Source: Methylococcaceae bacterium
Lineage (GTDB): Bacteria > Pseudomonadota > Gammaproteobacteria > Methylococcales > Methylomonadaceae
Assembly: GCA_016715325.1 (NCBI GenBank)
Contig: JADKAL010000014.1
Coordinates: 1-64,000, forward strand
Length of the DNA: 64,000 nt
Direction of reading: 5' to 3'
Below are positions 37,801-46,474 of the stretch, in pieces; position 1 is the first letter of the stretch, and each line of letters opens with the position of its first letter. The notes beneath the pieces are model-generated. The model was not told the DNA's origin, ran no database searches, and worked only from the letters and a program-made list of their open reading frames with translations. The position numbers and the translations under genes are program-made.

Positions 37801-39450
37801 ATGGACACTGTTAACGATTCAATCGGTCAATATCTCCTGAAGCGCTTATTTGAGACCGGAATTAAGCATATCTTCGGCGTACCTGGTGATTATATCCTTG
37901 GATTTTACGACCTAATGGTGAAAAGCCCTATCCGGCATATAGGAACAACACGGGAAGATACAGCGGCCTTTGCCGCCGACGGTTACGCACGTTGCTTGGG
38001 GATGGGCGCATTGGCGGTTACTTACGGCGTAGGTGCCTTAAATACGGTGAATGCGGTTGCCGGTGCTTACGCCGAATCTTCGCCCATCGTTGTCATTAGC
38101 GGTGCGCCCGGTGTGCGCGAACAACGGGACGATCCCTTGATACATCATCGTTTCGGACCCTTTATGTTTCAGCGCGAAATTTTTGAACGTATTACATGCG
38201 CAACCGCAGTCCTTAATGATCCTGCGGTTGCATTTCGCCAGATAGACCGTGTACTCGCGGCTGCTCGCCAATTTTCTAAACCGGTCTATATAGAAATTCC
38301 TCGCGATCTTATTATGTCCCAAGGTTATCCGATGCCGACAGAGATCGTAGAGCCGTTTTTAAGCGACGAGACGGCATTATCGGAAGCCATCGCAGAAACG
38401 ATGGAAATGATGGCTCAAGCCACATCACCCATCATCATCGCGGGCGTCGAATTACACAGGCGCGGTCTGCAAAGTGCTTTAGTCGAACTCGTTGAACGCG
38501 CGCATTTACCGGTCGTAGCCACATTAACCGGAAAATCGGTCATTGCCGAACGGCATCCCGCTTATTTGGGTATATATGAAGGTGCGATGAGTTCAGAGAA
38601 TGCCCGCTACATGGTGGAACAATCCGATTTACTCCTGATGCTGGGCGTTACGTTGAACGACATAGATACCGGTATTTACACCGCAAAGCTCGATCCTCAC
38701 TTAATGATTCGCGCTGCGCTGAATGAGATCGTCATCAGCGCTCATCGCTATCCTCGCGTTAGTTTGTCCGATTATGTCACGACATTGATCGGTTCGGTCA
38801 GGGCGTGCAAAGACCAGCTAATCTCTAAGCCTAACGTCAATGAACCCAGCGATTTTCCTGCACCTGACCGTCCGATCACAACGGCTCGACTGAGCGAACG
38901 CATTAACCAAGCGCTTACCACAGAAATGATCGTCGTGTGCGATGTGGGCGATTGCCTATTTGCCGCTATCGATTTACGAGTACACGAACAAAGCGAGTTT
39001 TTAGCCTCCAGTTTCTACACCACAATGGGCTTTGCCGTCCCCGCTGCACTTGGCGCACAAATAGCGCGACCCGACCATCGCACCTTAATTCTGGTTGGCG
39101 ACGGCGCCTTTCAAATGACCGGGACCGAACTATCAACACACGCGCGTCTCGGCTTAAATCCCATCGTAGTGGTGTTTAACAATGCGGGTTACAGCACCGA
39201 ACGCTTCATCCTTGAAGGCCCTTTCAATGATATAAGTAGTTGGCGTTTCGACCGGTTCGGTGAGGTTTTCGGTCCGATGATTGGATTCGACGTTGAAACG
39301 GAAGAAGCATTTGAGCAAGCGCTGACCGAGTCACTAAACAACCGAACATCGCCCAGTATTATTAACGTGCATCTTAAATCCGATGATGCTTCGTCAGCTA
39401 TGAAGCGTTTGGGAGAACATTTGAGGTCCAGAGTAGAAGGCGGGAATTAA
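37801..39450 (+). CDS. Thiamine-diphosphate 2-keto acid decarboxylase (pyruvate/indolepyruvate decarboxylase family)
   Basis: A 549-residue ThDP enzyme that should convert a 2-keto acid to an aldehyde and CO2. All residues known to matter in pyruvate decarboxylase have counterparts: Asp30 (VPGDY), Glu52 (TTREDTAAFAADGYAR), the His pair at 115-116 (IHHRFG) and Glu467 (GYSTERFI). The cofactor motif is GDGAFQMTGTEL with NNAGY. This set separates it from acetolactate synthase. Choice between pyruvate, phenylpyruvate and indolepyruvate cannot be made by eye; the GVTLNDIDTG phrase resembles indole-/phenylpyruvate enzymes. It stands alone between a lipoprotein gene and the Wadjet remnant. Confidence 0.88.
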   Translation: MDTVNDSIGQYLLKRLFETGIKHIFGVPGDYILGFYDLMVKSPIRHIGTTREDTAAFAADGYARCLGMGALAVTYGVGALNTVNAVAGAYAESSPIVVISGAPGVREQRDDPLIHHRFGPFMFQREIFERITCATAVLNDPAVAFRQIDRVLAAARQFSKPVYIEIPRDLIMSQGYPMPTEIVEPFLSDETALSEAIAETMEMMAQATSPIIIAGVELHRRGLQSALVELVERAHLPVVATLTGKSVIAERHPAYLGIYEGAMSSENARYMVEQSDLLLMLGVTLNDIDTGIYTAKLDPHLMIRAALNEIVISAHRYPRVSLSDYVTTLIGSVRACKDQLISKPNVNEPSDFPAPDRPITTARLSERINQALTTEMIVVCDVGDCLFAAIDLRVHEQSEFLASSFYTTMGFAVPAALGAQIARPDHRTLILVGDGAFQMTGTELSTHARLGLNPIVVVFNNAGYSTERFILEGPFNDISSWRFDRFGEVFGPMIGFDVETEEAFEQALTESLNNRTSPSIINVHLKSDDASSAMKRLGEHLRSRVEGGN

Positions 39451-39530
39451 GCTTTAATTAATTGAAATATATTATAAATATTTTTTAAGTTACAGAATTT
39501 ATCTGATCTATTTCTTCTTAAGTCTATAAC

Positions 39531-40718
39531 TTAGTTTATTCCAATCCATGCATCAAGATTTGTTTTTATATAGTCAGGTGAAAGTCTTTCTTGCTCCAAT
39601 CTAGATATGAATTTATCGGTATTTTTTAAATTCGAAAATACTTCTTATTCCGAGTCAGTAAGAAATATAGGTATTTTGTCTGATGGCTTACGTTCTTCGA
39701 CCATCCGGTCTTTGTGTAGCTGGAGCGTGTTCTGATCCATCATAAGCACGGTAATAGTAGGTAATTTTGAACGAACGTCGCTTAAGATCGAAAGCCCCCA
39801 GGTATCTAAATCCCCCCAATAAGCAACGTTTTTGGTTTTTAGCCATTGTGCTTCCATCCATGCGACATTTTTGCCTCCACCGAATACAGCAATAGTATCT
39901 GGAAGCGGAGGCAATCCGAGTCCTGATTCCAAGTTTTCTACGATAAGGATGTTTCTAGCAGGCAGTGCTTGTTGTTTTAAGATATCACCAGACAATTGCA
40001 GTACGGGGAAGCCGCCTATTTTCGCTTTTGTTTTTTCGCATAAGGGACGAATTGTCAACCATCCTGTGGGATTCGCATTGCAGCCTAGCCATGTGAATAA
40101 ACCGCCTGCATTCGACACAACGCCATTGTAAATTTTATCGAGAATATCGCTGATCAACGTTTGATAAGTTTCGACAAATTTGGTGTCGACACCAACCAGG
40201 GGCAAAGCTCTTAGATATTGTCCTGCTCCCATATTAGGAATTAATTGTTTGATTAAATCCGGCAGCAAATCAGCATCAGCTTGGTGCATTACCTCAATCG
40301 TATTTAAGTTTTTTACCAATGCCGAATAGGTTTCCGGATAGATACTTAATAAGGGAGACATATTACTTTCCCAAATTTGACTTCTTTTCAGCGCTTCATC
40401 GCCGACAAACGCCATTAGCTCTTGGACGTTTTTTAAAACGAAAAACTTTGGCAACGTTTGTTCAAAAAGCACCCGATAATTTCGGGTTTCCCATTCGATC
40501 AGGTGCTGAGCGGCAAATGAACGCCATTGACCAATAAATTTTTGGAAATGTTCTATATCACTAACAGCCTTTTGGCCTGTGGGTGGTTTTAATCCGACTC
40601 GAATCGGAAATGGCTTATCGTTCAGTAGGCGCGCTTTTAAGCCAGTGAAGTTTTGCCATTCGCGTATTAATATGAGCTCCTTTACATCTGAAGGCAGTAA
40701 GCCCCACGCTCTATCCAT
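39531..40718 (-). pseudogene. jetD: Wadjet nuclease subunit JetD, interrupted by an in-frame stop
   Basis: JetD is the TOPRIM-like nuclease of the Wadjet anti-plasmid system (DUF3322 plus DUF2220). The N-terminal half (WGLLPSDVKELILIREWQNFTGLKARLLNDKPFPIRVGLKPP) and the C-terminal TOPRIM-like part, with the metal-site glutamate in ILIVENLES and the acidic AYWGDLDTWGLSILSDVR, are both present. A TAA at 39645-39647 follows FLTDSE. The same frame then continues EVFSNLKNTDKFISRLEQER and on to a second stop at 39531. RLEQER is the normal JetD ending, so the gene has a point nonsense mutation and lacks its last 37 residues. Its start overlaps the end of the jetC remnant by eight bases. Confidence 0.82.
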
Positions 40719-41530
40719 TTTCCAACTCCACGCCGAGTGCGCGCGCCTCTATTCCTAGTTTTTGTTGACGCTGTTGTTCGAGGCGTTCGTCGATTTCTTC
40801 CCAAGTAACTTCACACAGGCGGCTCTCATGATTCTTTTGATCTCGTTCAGCTATAAGCAGAGAACGCGCCGACTCCCTGGCTAAATTGAGATTTTTGTAT
40901 GGGGTGATCAGGTTGACGTGAATGTGGAGTTCTTTGAACACCCGCAACACTCTGCGACTAACAGCCTCTGCAGTATTGGAAAATGCCTCGTCCAAAAACA
41001 CGGTGCAGTAAACGGGTTTGTCGTAGCCGTCTGGTGTCAATACATAGGCCAAACTGGCGGCAACGATGGTGCCGGCGAAAGATTCCTTTTCGCCGCCCGA
41101 TTTGCCGCTAGAAGAAGCCAATACATCTCGCACTTCCTGGGTTACGGCGTCCCGTTCTTCCGCATAAAACGACATTTGATAGCGTGGATCAAGCAGCCGT
41201 AAACTTTCCAAAGTGTTAGAAGTGGCGGTGTTGATGGCCTTTTCCAGTATCTGGATGACGGATTGCAGGCGCTCGAATCGGGCCTCGTGATCGTCACTGG
41301 TTGCCTGACTCAAAACGGTTCTTACCTGCCTATTGAAGTCCTGAACATGCGGATATTGTTCGACTTTGCTCCCTAGCTTCAAATGGGAGCCTGGTCGAAA
41401 CTCGGTTCGGGCGAGCACCCGGTTAATTGTTTCAATGCGATCAACAATGTCTTCCTGTTCCGATTCGAGGCGCTGGTGGATGCGAGCCAGAGGGATTTTG
41501 CTCAGTAACGGGAAGCATTTCCTAACAATA
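40711..41530 (-). pseudogene. jetC: Wadjet SMC-like ATPase JetC, 3' fragment only
   Basis: About 270 codons at the C-terminus of the SMC-like ATPase JetC. Recognisable are LESEQEDIVDRIETINRVL, YQMSFYAEERD, the ABC signature SSSGKSGGEKESFAGTIVAASLAYVL, the Walker B CTVFLDEAFSN and NLITPYKNLNLARESARSLLI. The N-terminal Walker A and the long coiled coils, normally around 800 residues, are absent. Coding likeness stops near 41515-41530, where a plus-strand WYL regulator begins abruptly. jetB and jetA are missing too. This fits one deletion that removed the 5' part of jetC and everything up to the regulator. The system cannot work. Confidence 0.82.
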
Positions 41531-42357
41531 TTAGTTTTAACGGAAAGACAAAGTCCTATGAATTAGGACTCGCCTTTTCCCCTGCATTTAAACATTATCC
41601 GGATCAGGTGCTCGCTGTCTTAGCACATGGCTTTGGTTATAGCGGAATGTACACGGGGAACGCTCTTGTGCCGTGCGAGCTTCCTATTATTTTTAGCCGA
41701 CCGTCTATAGATGTGCTCGCCCCGGTCAGCCGCGCTATCCATCGACAAAAAATTATTAGCTTAAACTATCAATCTCACACCAGCGGATTTTCACAGCGCG
41801 AAATAGCGCCCTTTGCTTTAGTGAACGACGGTCTTCGTTGGCATGTTCGCGCCTATGATAGGAAATCAAAGGAGTTTCGTGATTTTGTACTCACCCGTAT
41901 GGCAGATGTTTCTATATTATTGATTCGGCCTTTTAAAGTCTGAACCGTTCGTGCTGAGCGAGTCGAAGCACAGACCGCCTTTCGACAGGCCCAAGACGAA
42001 CGGAAGTAAATACTTCATAGGGCCGAATCTATAACAGAGTGTGTGTTGTTGAAACATGAATTATCGTCAGCCGATATTCAATGGAACAGGATTGTTGAGG
42101 TGGATTTAATACCTCATCCAAATCAAGATTATCCTGAAATCATAGAGGGGGATTACGGGATGACCGCAGGTGTTTTGCACCTAAAGTTAAGAGCAGCTAT
42201 TGCCGGCTACGTGTTGCGTCAATTAATCGTGGATTGTTCATCCAAGCATAGCTTGACAGGTAATGAGTATAGACTTTGGTTGAGGAACCCGCTTGCGCTT
42301 TATGGCGTTTCAAGCGCTATTCTGGCGCCAGGGTATGAATCTATGTTAAGTGAATAA
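41530..42357 (+). pseudogene. WYL-domain transcriptional regulator, 5'-truncated and split by a repeat element
   Basis: From about 41530 the plus strand reads SFNGKTKSYELGLAFSPAFK, then VLAPVSRAIHRQKIISLNYQS and REIAPFALVNDGLRWHVRAYDRKSKEF, the core of a WYL ligand-binding domain. The frame breaks where a 118-base palindromic element is inserted (41917-42034). Beyond it come the last 100 codons, including IQWNRIVEVDLIPHPNQDYPEIIE, YGMTAGVLHLKLRAAIAGYVLRQ and LWLRNPLALYGV. The N-terminal DNA-binding domain is missing. WYL regulators are often encoded beside defence systems, and this one faces the Wadjet remnant head to head, so I infer it controlled that locus. Confidence 0.8.
41917..42034. 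repeat. MITE-like element (copy C) inserted in the WYL gene
   Basis: This copy runs from TTATTGATTCGGCC to GGCCGAATCTATAA, which are 14-base inverted termini with one mismatch. It interrupts coding sequence, since WYL codons flank it directly, so it has transposed rather than merely persisted between genes. It is almost identical to copy B at 36922-37039. A target duplication is not clear, possibly a short TA-rich one. Confidence 0.88.
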
Positions 42358-42453
42358 ATAATGAGCAGGAATGCCTAAAGCTCCACTTTAAATAAACTCC
42401 CTGCATCAACTAGCGGTGCCATCAGACGCTTGAATATCGTAAGATATTTTATT

Positions 42454-42609
42454 TTACGGCTGCGTAAATCCGCCTTGACGCGGTATATGTTGATCAAATG
42501 ACTGTTTAGCGATCCGTGGATTGAACAGTAATAGTAATAACTGAAAAAAAGCCATACCTGCTATTGAAAAAAAAGCTCCTAAAACTATCAAGATTTTGAT
42601 GAATTTCAC
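42454..42609 (-). CDS. Possible 51-residue membrane protein
   Basis: A short frame starting GTG at 42609, preceded by AAGAGG at a suitable distance. The product starts VKFIKILIVLGAFFSIAGMAFF, continues QLLLLLFNPRIAKQ as a hydrophobic helix, and ends in a polar SFDQHIPRQGGFTQP. A good ribosome site and a coherent helix-plus-polar-tail design support a real gene, but I recognise no family. It lies in the otherwise empty space between the regulator remnant and the MNIO operon. Confidence 0.4.
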   Translation of the reverse strand: MKFIKILIVLGAFFSIAGMAFFQLLLLLFNPRIAKQSFDQHIPRQGGFTQP

Positions 42610-42743
42610 GACGGTTTACCTCTTAATTTGGTTTGGATTGTGGTCCAATAATCTACTAAATAATTAGACAAAACAAGTGGTTTATTTCACACTTAAAGTG
42701 CAACAAAGCCAGCATTTACGCGGCTTTTGAGGTGTCAATAGAA

Positions 42744-42767
42744 AGTTGTTGCAGATTAACAACAACT
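42744..42767. promoter_or_regulatory. Inverted repeat, possible operator
   Basis: AGTTGTTG (42744-42751) and CAACAACT (42760-42767) are perfect inverted arms around an 8-base AT-rich spacer. It lies 135 bases before the small membrane ORF on the minus strand and about 540 bases before the ferritin-like gene. The layout suits a dimeric regulator, but no function is shown. Confidence 0.3.
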
Positions 42768-43002
42768 CGTTTACGAACCTTTTTTACCTCTGCAAGATCC
42801 ATTTCTAGCGATGTTTTCCAAGGGGAATTCAAGCAATAAACAGACCTTGCATAAGCAATGTTTTTTGTTCAAATACAACAAAACAACAGTGTTAATTCAG
42901 CACTTGGACGGAAAAAATAATCGATTTTTTAGCAGATTTTGAGATGAAATCGACAATATTTTTCAACCCATGCGTTCTTACCGGGTAACTAAAAACAATA
43001 AA

Positions 43003-43131
43003 GACTCGGCCTATTTAAAGTCTGAACCGTTCGAAACCACGGGGCATAAATACTGAGTCAATCGAAGAACCTACCGCCATTCGACACACACCCAAGGACA
43101 ACATGAGTTAAGACTTTACAAGGTCTGAGCT
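43003..43131. repeat. Degenerate MITE-like element (copy D)
   Basis: ACTCGGCCTATTTAAAGTCTGAACCGTTCG matches the left half of copies B and C. The middle is altered, and the right end (AAGTCTT...AGGTCTGAGC) no longer mirrors the left. It lies about 175 bases before the ferritin-like gene, in its likely promoter region. Confidence 0.6.
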
Positions 43132-43305
43132 ATCATTTTCACAATTTTTTGAGCTTCTAAAATCGATACAGCTATCTCGATGAGGCTTATGACAAGCCGA
43201 ATTTTATTTTTAGATTGCTCAGCAACAATATTTTCAGAAACTTTTTTACACACTGCTACACTTCGGATACTGCCACTGACTTCATTATCTATCGGGAGAA
43301 TTTAT

Positions 43306-45534
43306 ATGGTATCTGTTGACGCATCTTATCGCTGTGAAAATCTATGCGACTCGTTATCTCCGGAAGAGAAAGCGTTTGTTATAGAGCTAAATAAACGCTC
43401 TCCGGATTATATTCTTGAAGAACTAAAACAAAACCTAAAAACAGCAATTGCAATAGAGCAAGCGACGATACCGATTTATCTATTTACTTATTATTCTCTG
43501 GAACGTAACACTAGATTAGGCGAAGCTATTCGCCCGGAAGATTTATTTGCCAATAAGGCTGGGGCTGCGATTATGAGCGTGGCAGTCGAGGAAATGCTGC
43601 ACATGTCGTTGTCGGCAAATATACTTTTTGCCTTGGGCGACGATCCTCAACTCTACCTCAGTTCACCCGGCAGCTATCCGACACCGTTACCCTACCATAA
43701 GCCTATAGGTCCTGACGGCCCTGAGGGTAAAAAAGATGCACAGGTACTGATTCCACTATCAAAATTCAGTTACGATCAGCTTTGGCATTTTCTACAAATC
43801 GAGCGTCCCGAACAACGCAATACGCCCCCTAAGGACAGAAATTGGACAACGATCGGTCAATTTTATTCCTATATTCGATGCTTGATCTGCTGCGAGCACA
43901 TCACCGATGCACATTTTCAGGTGCGCGGCCCCGATTCGGCAGCCTATCAGATTCAAAGTTATAACTATTCCCCGAATAATATCGATACCGTCAGTCCGAA
44001 GGCGAAATTCAACCCTTGGGGAGCGGCACCTGCTTCTTGTCCCGTTCATGCCGCGCAAAAAATAGATAACTACCCGAGCGCATCGGCAGCGGCGGAATAC
44101 CAAAACAGGGCCGATAGTCACGTCGGCAAAACGCAGTTGCTGACTGTCAGCAGTAAACAAGAAGCACTTCTGGCGATCACGACCATATGTCACCAAGGCG
44201 AAGGCTCCGATTACACGCAATGGGATGATAACGGAGACAAGGAACATTCGCATTACTACAAGTTCCTAATGTTGCAAGCTCAAATGGAACAATATCTGAC
44301 GCGGAAAGAATATTTGGATCCTTATCCCAAAGCGCCGGAACCCATCGCGCCGACTGTTACCGAAAAGGGAATATCCGGCGTCATTGCCAACTATCCCGAC
44401 AATCCGTCTTCTATCGGATATGCGACGATCTACCAGGAAAATCCTACCGGGCGAATTAACTACAAGCCGTTGTCCGATCTGTGTAACGGTGTCTACCAGT
44501 ACATGTATATTCTAACCGAGACCATCTACAAAGTACCCGCCGGACCGGGCGCCGACGAGCAACAGCAACAACAGAAATTGTTTTTCAACAGCGCCATGCA
44601 CATGTCGATGATTTGGATATTGGACAAATTAATCCAAGACATGCGCGGATTCGAATTGGGTAATGGTTATGCGGTAGCGCCGACCTTTGAAAACATTAAC
44701 CTCGGTCATCGCAAAGAGGCTTTTAAAAATTTACAAACGCTGGCTAGTATCGCCCAGAGCATGAATTATCCCGGTATCCAATACCTGATCGACCGGATTA
44801 ATGCCTTGCCCGATGTTTCCGCTTACTGGGATGACGCCGGTCAAACGAGTGCGCAACAAGGTCGTTCTGGAAACACAACGCAAGCCGACGAGTACAACCC
44901 CGGCGAACCTGTGCCAACACCATATCCGTATAAGGATTCGCCCGTTTTTGCGGCAAATCCGCCTGCACCTTGGCAGTTGCCGCCCGGCTTGCCGATACAC
45001 GCCTGTATGGGCTTGAATAGCTGCAAAGGCGCAGATCGTTACGGTACTAAAGGGCACGAAGATCCTAACAATCCAGGCGTTTTCATCGTCAACGATTGTG
45101 CCGGCCAGGGCTATTGTTCGACCACCACAGATCATACCTGTCATGTGCAGAACGACTGTAAAAACCAAGGCGGTTGCGGTTTGTACGGTACAGGCGAAGA
45201 GATGGAGAATCCGGGCTATAACGAATGCAAAACATTGGGCTCGTGCGCCACACCCATCAATGCCGAACGGTTCAGCACCAACGGCGCAAATCAAGGGCTT
45301 AGCGTTTGGAAACGGGCGCGCGAAGTGTTCAAAACCAAGGTTTATCCTCAAGTAAGAAAAGAGTTGTTGGAGCAAGGCATCAATGCGGCATTGCCGGAAC
45401 AACTCGGATCTGTGCCCGATCCGTTCGCCGATACCGGTCCCACTTATTTGTGGGTTTCCGAAGATAATAAAGACCGGGGCAATATGACAGCCTGCGGCGC
45501 CAGCGGAATGAGCGGCGCCGGTGGATGCAGCTAA
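43306..45534 (+). CDS. Ferritin-like-fold protein with C-terminal C-x5-C array, probable MNIO substrate
   Basis: A 742-residue protein. The first 250 residues resemble the ferritin-like domain of the VioB / iminophenyl-pyruvate dimer synthase group, with likely metal ligands Glu51 (AIEQATIPIY) and Glu95-Glu96...His99 (VEEMLH). A helical middle and a Pro-rich linker (PPAPWQLPPGLPIH) follow. Residues 567-647 hold nine cysteines making five C-x5-C units: CMGLNSC, CAGQGYC, CHVQNDC, CKNQGGC (sharing a Cys) and CKTLGSC. The last residues are ACGASGMSGAGGCS. GGGAGA at 43294-43299 fixes the ATG; the frame is open to 43180. The stop overlaps the DUF692 gene, so I infer that the Cys region is modified by that enzyme. 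No signal peptide is visible. The function is unknown. Confidence 0.85.
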   Translation: MVSVDASYRCENLCDSLSPEEKAFVIELNKRSPDYILEELKQNLKTAIAIEQATIPIYLFTYYSLERNTRLGEAIRPEDLFANKAGAAIMSVAVEEMLHMSLSANILFALGDDPQLYLSSPGSYPTPLPYHKPIGPDGPEGKKDAQVLIPLSKFSYDQLWHFLQIERPEQRNTPPKDRNWTTIGQFYSYIRCLICCEHITDAHFQVRGPDSAAYQIQSYNYSPNNIDTVSPKAKFNPWGAAPASCPVHAAQKIDNYPSASAAAEYQNRADSHVGKTQLLTVSSKQEALLAITTICHQGEGSDYTQWDDNGDKEHSHYYKFLMLQAQMEQYLTRKEYLDPYPKAPEPIAPTVTEKGISGVIANYPDNPSSIGYATIYQENPTGRINYKPLSDLCNGVYQYMYILTETIYKVPAGPGADEQQQQQKLFFNSAMHMSMIWILDKLIQDMRGFELGNGYAVAPTFENINLGHRKEAFKNLQTLASIAQSMNYPGIQYLIDRINALPDVSAYWDDAGQTSAQQGRSGNTTQADEYNPGEPVPTPYPYKDSPVFAANPPAPWQLPPGLPIHACMGLNSCKGADRYGTKGHEDPNNPGVFIVNDCAGQGYCSTTTDHTCHVQNDCKNQGGCGLYGTGEEMENPGYNECKTLGSCATPINAERFSTNGANQGLSVWKRAREVFKTKVYPQVRKELLEQGINAALPEQLGSVPDPFADTGPTYLWVSEDNKDRGNMTACGASGMSGAGGCS

Positions 45535-46474
45535 ACTGCTCCAGCCAATGTCGCATTCAAATTTAGGGCTCGGTCTCGGTTTACGCAACAGCCACTTCAA
45601 ACACATCCTGTCGACGTGGCCGGCAATCGACTGGTTTGAGGCGATTTCGGAAAATTTTATGAATTCCGGCGGATGGCCGCGTCATGTCATTCGCCGGATT
45701 GCAGAGCGTTATCCCATCGTGTTGCATGGCGTTTCGTTGTCGATAGGCAGTGCCGAACCGCTGAATTTCGACTATCTTGCCAAGTTGAAAAATCTGGCGG
45801 CAGAAATTCAAGCAACTTGGGTCAGCGATCATCTGTGCTGGACGGGTGTGCATGGCGTAAATTCTCACGACTTATTGCCCTTGCCGCTCACCGAAGAAAG
45901 CTTAAGCCATGTGGCAGGTCGCGTCGAACAAGTACAGGATTTCTTAGGTCGCGAGCTGGTCATAGAAAATCCCAGTACGTATATTTCATTCTCTCAAACG
46001 ACGTTATCGGAACCCGACTTTTTGCGTGGGCTGTGCAAGCAGACCGGTTGTAAATTATTGCTCGATGTAAACAACGTTTATGTCAGCGCCTTTAATGCAG
46101 GAACCGATGCCGTCGATTACTTAGCGCGATTCCCATGCGAGCATGTCGTACAAATGCACCTCGCCGGACATCAGCATTGTGGCACCCATATTATCGATAC
46201 CCATGATAGAGAGGTTCGTGATTCGGTTTGGGAGTTGTTTCGATTGGCGTGGCAACTAACCGGCGGAGTTTCAACTTCGTTGGAATGGGACGGCAACATT
46301 CCTTCGTTTGAAATTTGTCATGCAGAAATCCTAAAAGCCAAACACTATATGGAAGGTCAATTTAGCCCTGATAACGATACTGTTTCCAAGGATAGCGAAC
46401 AGGAAACGATTTCCAATCCGGTAGACTTTCTGGTACCCGGCGTTATGCAGAGAACCCAGACAGAAAGCGCATGA
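45521..46474 (+). CDS. DUF692 multinuclear non-haem iron oxidase (MNIO, BufB/MbnB-like)
   Basis: A 317-residue TIM-barrel enzyme of the DUF692 (MNIO) family, whose characterised members (MbnB, TglH, BufB and others) oxidatively modify cysteine or other residues in peptides. Metal-ligand motifs occur in the expected order: VLHGVSLSIGS, VSDHLCW, VIENPSTY, LLDVNNVYVSAFN, HLAGHQHCGTHIIDTHD and LEWDGNIPS. The ATG at 45521 overlaps the ferritin-like gene by 14 bases; ATG 45548, giving MSHSNLGLGLGLR, is an equally sensible start. It overlaps the DUF2063 gene by four bases. Order and overlaps mark a dedicated operon. Confidence 0.93.
   Translation: MDAAKLLQPMSHSNLGLGLGLRNSHFKHILSTWPAIDWFEAISENFMNSGGWPRHVIRRIAERYPIVLHGVSLSIGSAEPLNFDYLAKLKNLAAEIQATWVSDHLCWTGVHGVNSHDLLPLPLTEESLSHVAGRVEQVQDFLGRELVIENPSTYISFSQTTLSEPDFLRGLCKQTGCKLLLDVNNVYVSAFNAGTDAVDYLARFPCEHVVQMHLAGHQHCGTHIIDTHDREVRDSVWELFRLAWQLTGGVSTSLEWDGNIPSFEICHAEILKAKHYMEGQFSPDNDTVSKDSEQETISNPVDFLVPGVMQRTQTESA

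Noticed and set aside
44731..45606. 291-codon minus-strand frame opposite the ferritin-like gene
   Set aside because: It lies wholly against a well-supported operon, has no ribosome site or family likeness, and its amino acid pattern follows from the plus-strand Cys-rich codons.
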